Shown here: positions 5,869 through 7,662 of the stretch, piece after piece
Layout of the letters: each line of letters begins with the position of its first letter
Position numbering within the stretch: position 1 is the stretch's first letter
DNA from: Candidatus Cloacimonas sp. 4484_275
GTDB lineage: Bacteria > Cloacimonadota > Cloacimonadia > Cloacimonadales > TCS61
Assembly (NCBI GenBank): GCA_002085205.1
Contig: NATF01000024.1
Coordinates: forward strand, 1-7,662
Direction of reading: 5' to 3'
Length of the DNA stretch: 7,662 nt
Notes under the pieces: model-generated
Told to the model about the DNA's origin: nothing
Database searches by the model: none
The model's input: only the letters and a program-made list of their open reading frames with translations
Position numbers and translations under genes: made by a program

Positions 5869-7512
5869 TTATATTCCTTCCAATTCGAAAATCCTGTCCC
5901 GGATTTCGGCGGCTTTCTCGAATTCGAGATTATCAGCCGCTTTTTGCATTTCTTTTTTTAACAAATCAATTACCTTTTCTTTTGAATCCAAGCTCAGATA
6001 TTCCAGGAAATCTTCCCGCTTTTCCTTATCTTTTTTCCGAGCTTTTTGAAAATTTTCGGCAACAGTTGTAGAAGCCATTATGTCGTCAATATTTTTTTTG
6101 ATTGAAGCGGGAGTTATTTTATTTTTTTCATTATATGTTATCTGTTTTTGTCTTCTCCTGTTTGTCTCTTCAATTGTTTCGCGCATCGCTTCCGAAATTT
6201 TCTCCGCATAAAAAATCACTTTTCCTTCCACATTCCGAGCGGCTCTTCCGGCAATCTGAATCAACGACCTCGTGGAACGCAAAAAACCCACTTTATCGGC
6301 ATCAAGAATGGCAACCAAAGAAACTTCCGGTAAATCCAAACCTTCGCGAAGCAAATTTATTCCCACCAAAACATCAAATTCTCCGAGTCGCAAATCCCGT
6401 ATTATTTTAGACCGTTCAATCGTTTTGATTTCACTGTGAAGATAACGAGTCTTAATTCCGGCTCGGGAAAGATACTGACTCAAATCTTCCGCCATCCTTT
6501 TCGTAAGAGTCGTAACCAATATTTTTTGTTTTAGCGGAATTCGTTTGCGAATTTCTTCCAATAAATCGTCCACTTGATTGGCATGTCGCGAATAATTTTC
6601 AATTCCCGAACAATATCCGATTTCCCGCATCATTTCCAAATCAAAATTTGTGCGTTGTTCTATTCTTTGAGCTTCCAGAAGTTTGTTCCTTTTTTCAAAG
6701 TAACGAATTCGTTCTTTCAATTCCTCTTTGATAGAAGCAATTGCTTTTTCCAAAGTTTCCTTGGAAGTAATAAAATGATTTGCCGGATAGATCGGATATT
6801 CTTCCACTTCTTCCAAAACTTTATTTGTGAGGGGATTGATTCTGGTTATTCGTTCAATTTCATCTCCGAAAAATTCCACCCGAATGGAATGTTCCAAATA
6901 AGCTGGAAAAATATCCACAACATCACCGTGAACTCTAAATGCTCCGCGTTCAAAAGAAATATCGTTCCTTCCGTAATGAATGGATACTAATTTTTTTAGA
7001 AGCAAATCTCTTTCAATAATATCTCCTACCTTGATTCTAACAAGAGCTTGGCGATATTCTTCCGGAATACCCAATCCGTAAATGCAAGAAACGCTGGCAA
7101 CGATAACAACATCTCTTCTTTCCATTAAAGACATAGTTGCATGAAGACGTAATTTTTCTATTTGGCTGTTAATGTCCGCATCTTTTTCAATATAAATATC
7201 ACGACCGGGAATGTATGCTTCCGGCTGATAATAATCATAATAGCTTATAAAATATTCTACCGCATTTTGAGGAAATAAAAGTTTCAATTCTCCGTAAAGT
7301 TGAGCGGCAAGTGTTTTATTGTGTGAAATCACCAATGTCGGTTTGTTTATTTGTGCTATAACATTGGCAATGGTAAATGTTTTTCCCGAACCGGTAACGC
7401 CCAGAAGAGTTTGGAATTTATTGCCCTCTTTTATTCCTTCGACCAACTCGGCAATTGCCTGTGGTTGGTCTCCGGTCGGTTTATAATTCGAAACTAATTT
7501 AAAATTTTTCAT
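5869..7512 (-). CDS. uvrB: UvrABC system protein B with an internal in-frame deletion of the central helicase core
   Basis: UvrB normally receives damaged DNA from UvrA, uses ATP to verify the lesion and recruits UvrC. This frame gives 547 residues against about 660-675 usually. Present are the P-loop GVTGSGKTFT (38-47), the beta-hairpin region YYDYYQPEAYIPGRD (91-104), the UvrA-interacting domain 2 (about 158-250), LVTTLTKRMAEDL (332-344), GINLLREGLDLPEVSLVAILDAD (motif V region, 384-406), QIAGRAARN (motif VI, 419-427) and a C-terminal UVR domain (about 515-547). GIENYSRH (303-310) is followed directly by ANQVDDL, whereas in E. coli UvrB about 115 residues lie between the equivalent positions. 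That gap should hold DESH (motif II) and SAT (motif III), so ATPase activity should be lost. There is no frameshift or internal stop. Two further core residues differ from consensus, Val408 (usually Glu) and Ile420 (usually Thr). The start fits the family N terminus, though no good Shine-Dalgarno sequence precedes it. It could be a recent pseudogene, a strain-level deletion, a non-catalytic variant or a sequence-assembly fault. Confidence 0.9.
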   Translation of the reverse strand: MKNFKLVSNYKPTGDQPQAIAELVEGIKEGNKFQTLLGVTGSGKTFTIANVIAQINKPTLVISHNKTLAAQLYGELKLLFPQNAVEYFISYYDYYQPEAYIPGRDIYIEKDADINSQIEKLRLHATMSLMERRDVVIVASVSCIYGLGIPEEYRQALVRIKVGDIIERDLLLKKLVSIHYGRNDISFERGAFRVHGDVVDIFPAYLEHSIRVEFFGDEIERITRINPLTNKVLEEVEEYPIYPANHFITSKETLEKAIASIKEELKERIRYFEKRNKLLEAQRIEQRTNFDLEMMREIGYCSGIENYSRHANQVDDLLEEIRKRIPLKQKILVTTLTKRMAEDLSQYLSRAGIKTRYLHSEIKTIERSKIIRDLRLGEFDVLVGINLLREGLDLPEVSLVAILDADKVGFLRSTRSLIQIAGRAARNVEGKVIFYAEKISEAMRETIEETNRRRQKQITYNEKNKITPASIKKNIDDIMASTTVAENFQKARKKDKEKREDFLEYLSLDSKEKVIDLLKKEMQKAADNLEFEKAAEIRDRIFELEGI

Positions 7513-7567
7513 GGTTTTGTTTTTTCAAACGAATAATTTTTCCGCAAGATTTTTTTCATTCTTTTTC

Positions 7568-7595
7568 CTTGGACAGAATATTCCCCAAGTTGTCC
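7568..7595. repeat. Overlapping short inverted repeats in the uvrB leader
   Basis: Two competing 5-bp pairings share bases: GGACA (7571-7575) with TGTCC (7591-7595), and CTTGG (7568-7572) with CCAAG (7585-7589). The 8-bp palindrome GAATATTC (7576-7583) lies between them. On the minus strand this block and its 5' flank are unusually G-rich (GTGGGGC, CGGGAC, TTGGGG) in an otherwise AT-rich spacer. It could be an operator, a leader RNA structure or a copy of a dispersed element. No known SOS (LexA) box is recognisable. The function is unknown. Confidence 0.35.
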
Positions 7596-7615
7596 CGTTT
7601 TTGCCCCACTTTTTT

Positions 7616-7645
7616 CTTATGGTAATTTTACTCTCTCTAAATCAA
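7616..7645 (-). promoter_or_regulatory. Weak candidate promoter for uvrB
   Basis: Minus-strand TTGATT (7645-7640) and CATAAG (7621-7616), 18 nt apart, are the best sigma-70-like pair I can find upstream of uvrB. This would leave a leader of roughly 100 nt containing the inverted-repeat block. The -10 match is poor, and the gene could instead be read from upstream of the window. Confidence 0.2.
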
Positions 7646-7662
7646 AAAGTCGTTGTAGATTT

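Noticed and set aside
6580..6585. An intein, intron or mobile insertion at the uvrB junction
   Set aside because: Sequence is missing rather than added; no flanking direct repeat, terminal inverted repeat or transposase is visible at the junction.
7558..7607. Minus-strand mini-frame that could start at a GTG and end at TGA
   Set aside because: It has fewer than 20 codons, no ATG and no Shine-Dalgarno sequence; the odd composition is better treated as a possible repeat or leader element.
1..7662. CRISPR arrays, tRNA or rRNA genes, insertion sequences, defence or toxin-antitoxin modules
   Set aside because: No regularly spaced repeats, tRNA-like folds, transposase motifs or defence-type domains are seen on either strand.

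Overview
This window is AT-rich bacterial DNA dominated by one tightly packed minus-strand operon for energy metabolism around succinyl-CoA. Reading along the minus strand from the right edge, it holds uvrB (7512-5869), a 136-bp spacer, then a ferredoxin-type subunit (korD), korA, korB, korC, methylmalonyl-CoA epimerase (mce), sucC and sucD. The run ends at a perfect 19-bp inverted repeat (296-338). To the left of that, on the plus strand, is a short frame carrying part of a cadherin/Ig-like secreted domain.

The seven genes from korD to sucD form one metabolic unit. KorDABC is a four-subunit, ferredoxin-linked 2-oxoacid oxidoreductase that interconverts 2-oxoglutarate and succinyl-CoA. SucCD interconverts succinyl-CoA and succinate with ATP/GTP formation. 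The epimerase links succinyl-CoA, through methylmalonyl-CoA, to propionyl-CoA. Junctions are very tight: 4-nt ATGA overlaps at korB/korC and sucC/sucD, TAA directly followed by ATG at korA/korB, and gaps of 9-15 nt elsewhere. This implies co-transcription and translational coupling. The methylmalonyl-CoA mutase and propionyl-CoA carboxylating/decarboxylating genes are not in the window.

The most unusual item is uvrB. It is open from start to stop but encodes only 547 residues, against about 660-675 normally. An in-frame gap of roughly 115 codons at residue 310/311 (about base 6582/6583) removes the expected DESH (Walker B, motif II) and SAT (motif III) helicase motifs. Flanking parts, including the P-loop, the beta-hairpin, motifs V-VI and the C-terminal UVR domain, are present. 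Two normally conserved residues in the remaining helicase core are also changed. No novel multi-gene system is visible; the window is otherwise conventional metabolism and DNA repair.

The organism is most likely an anaerobe using low-potential ferredoxin. A cadherin/Ig-like DPDGDEL fragment, low GC and strong GGAGG Shine-Dalgarno sequences (unlike typical Bacteroidota) would suit an FCB-group candidate phylum such as Cloacimonadota or a relative. This assignment is inference and low confidence.
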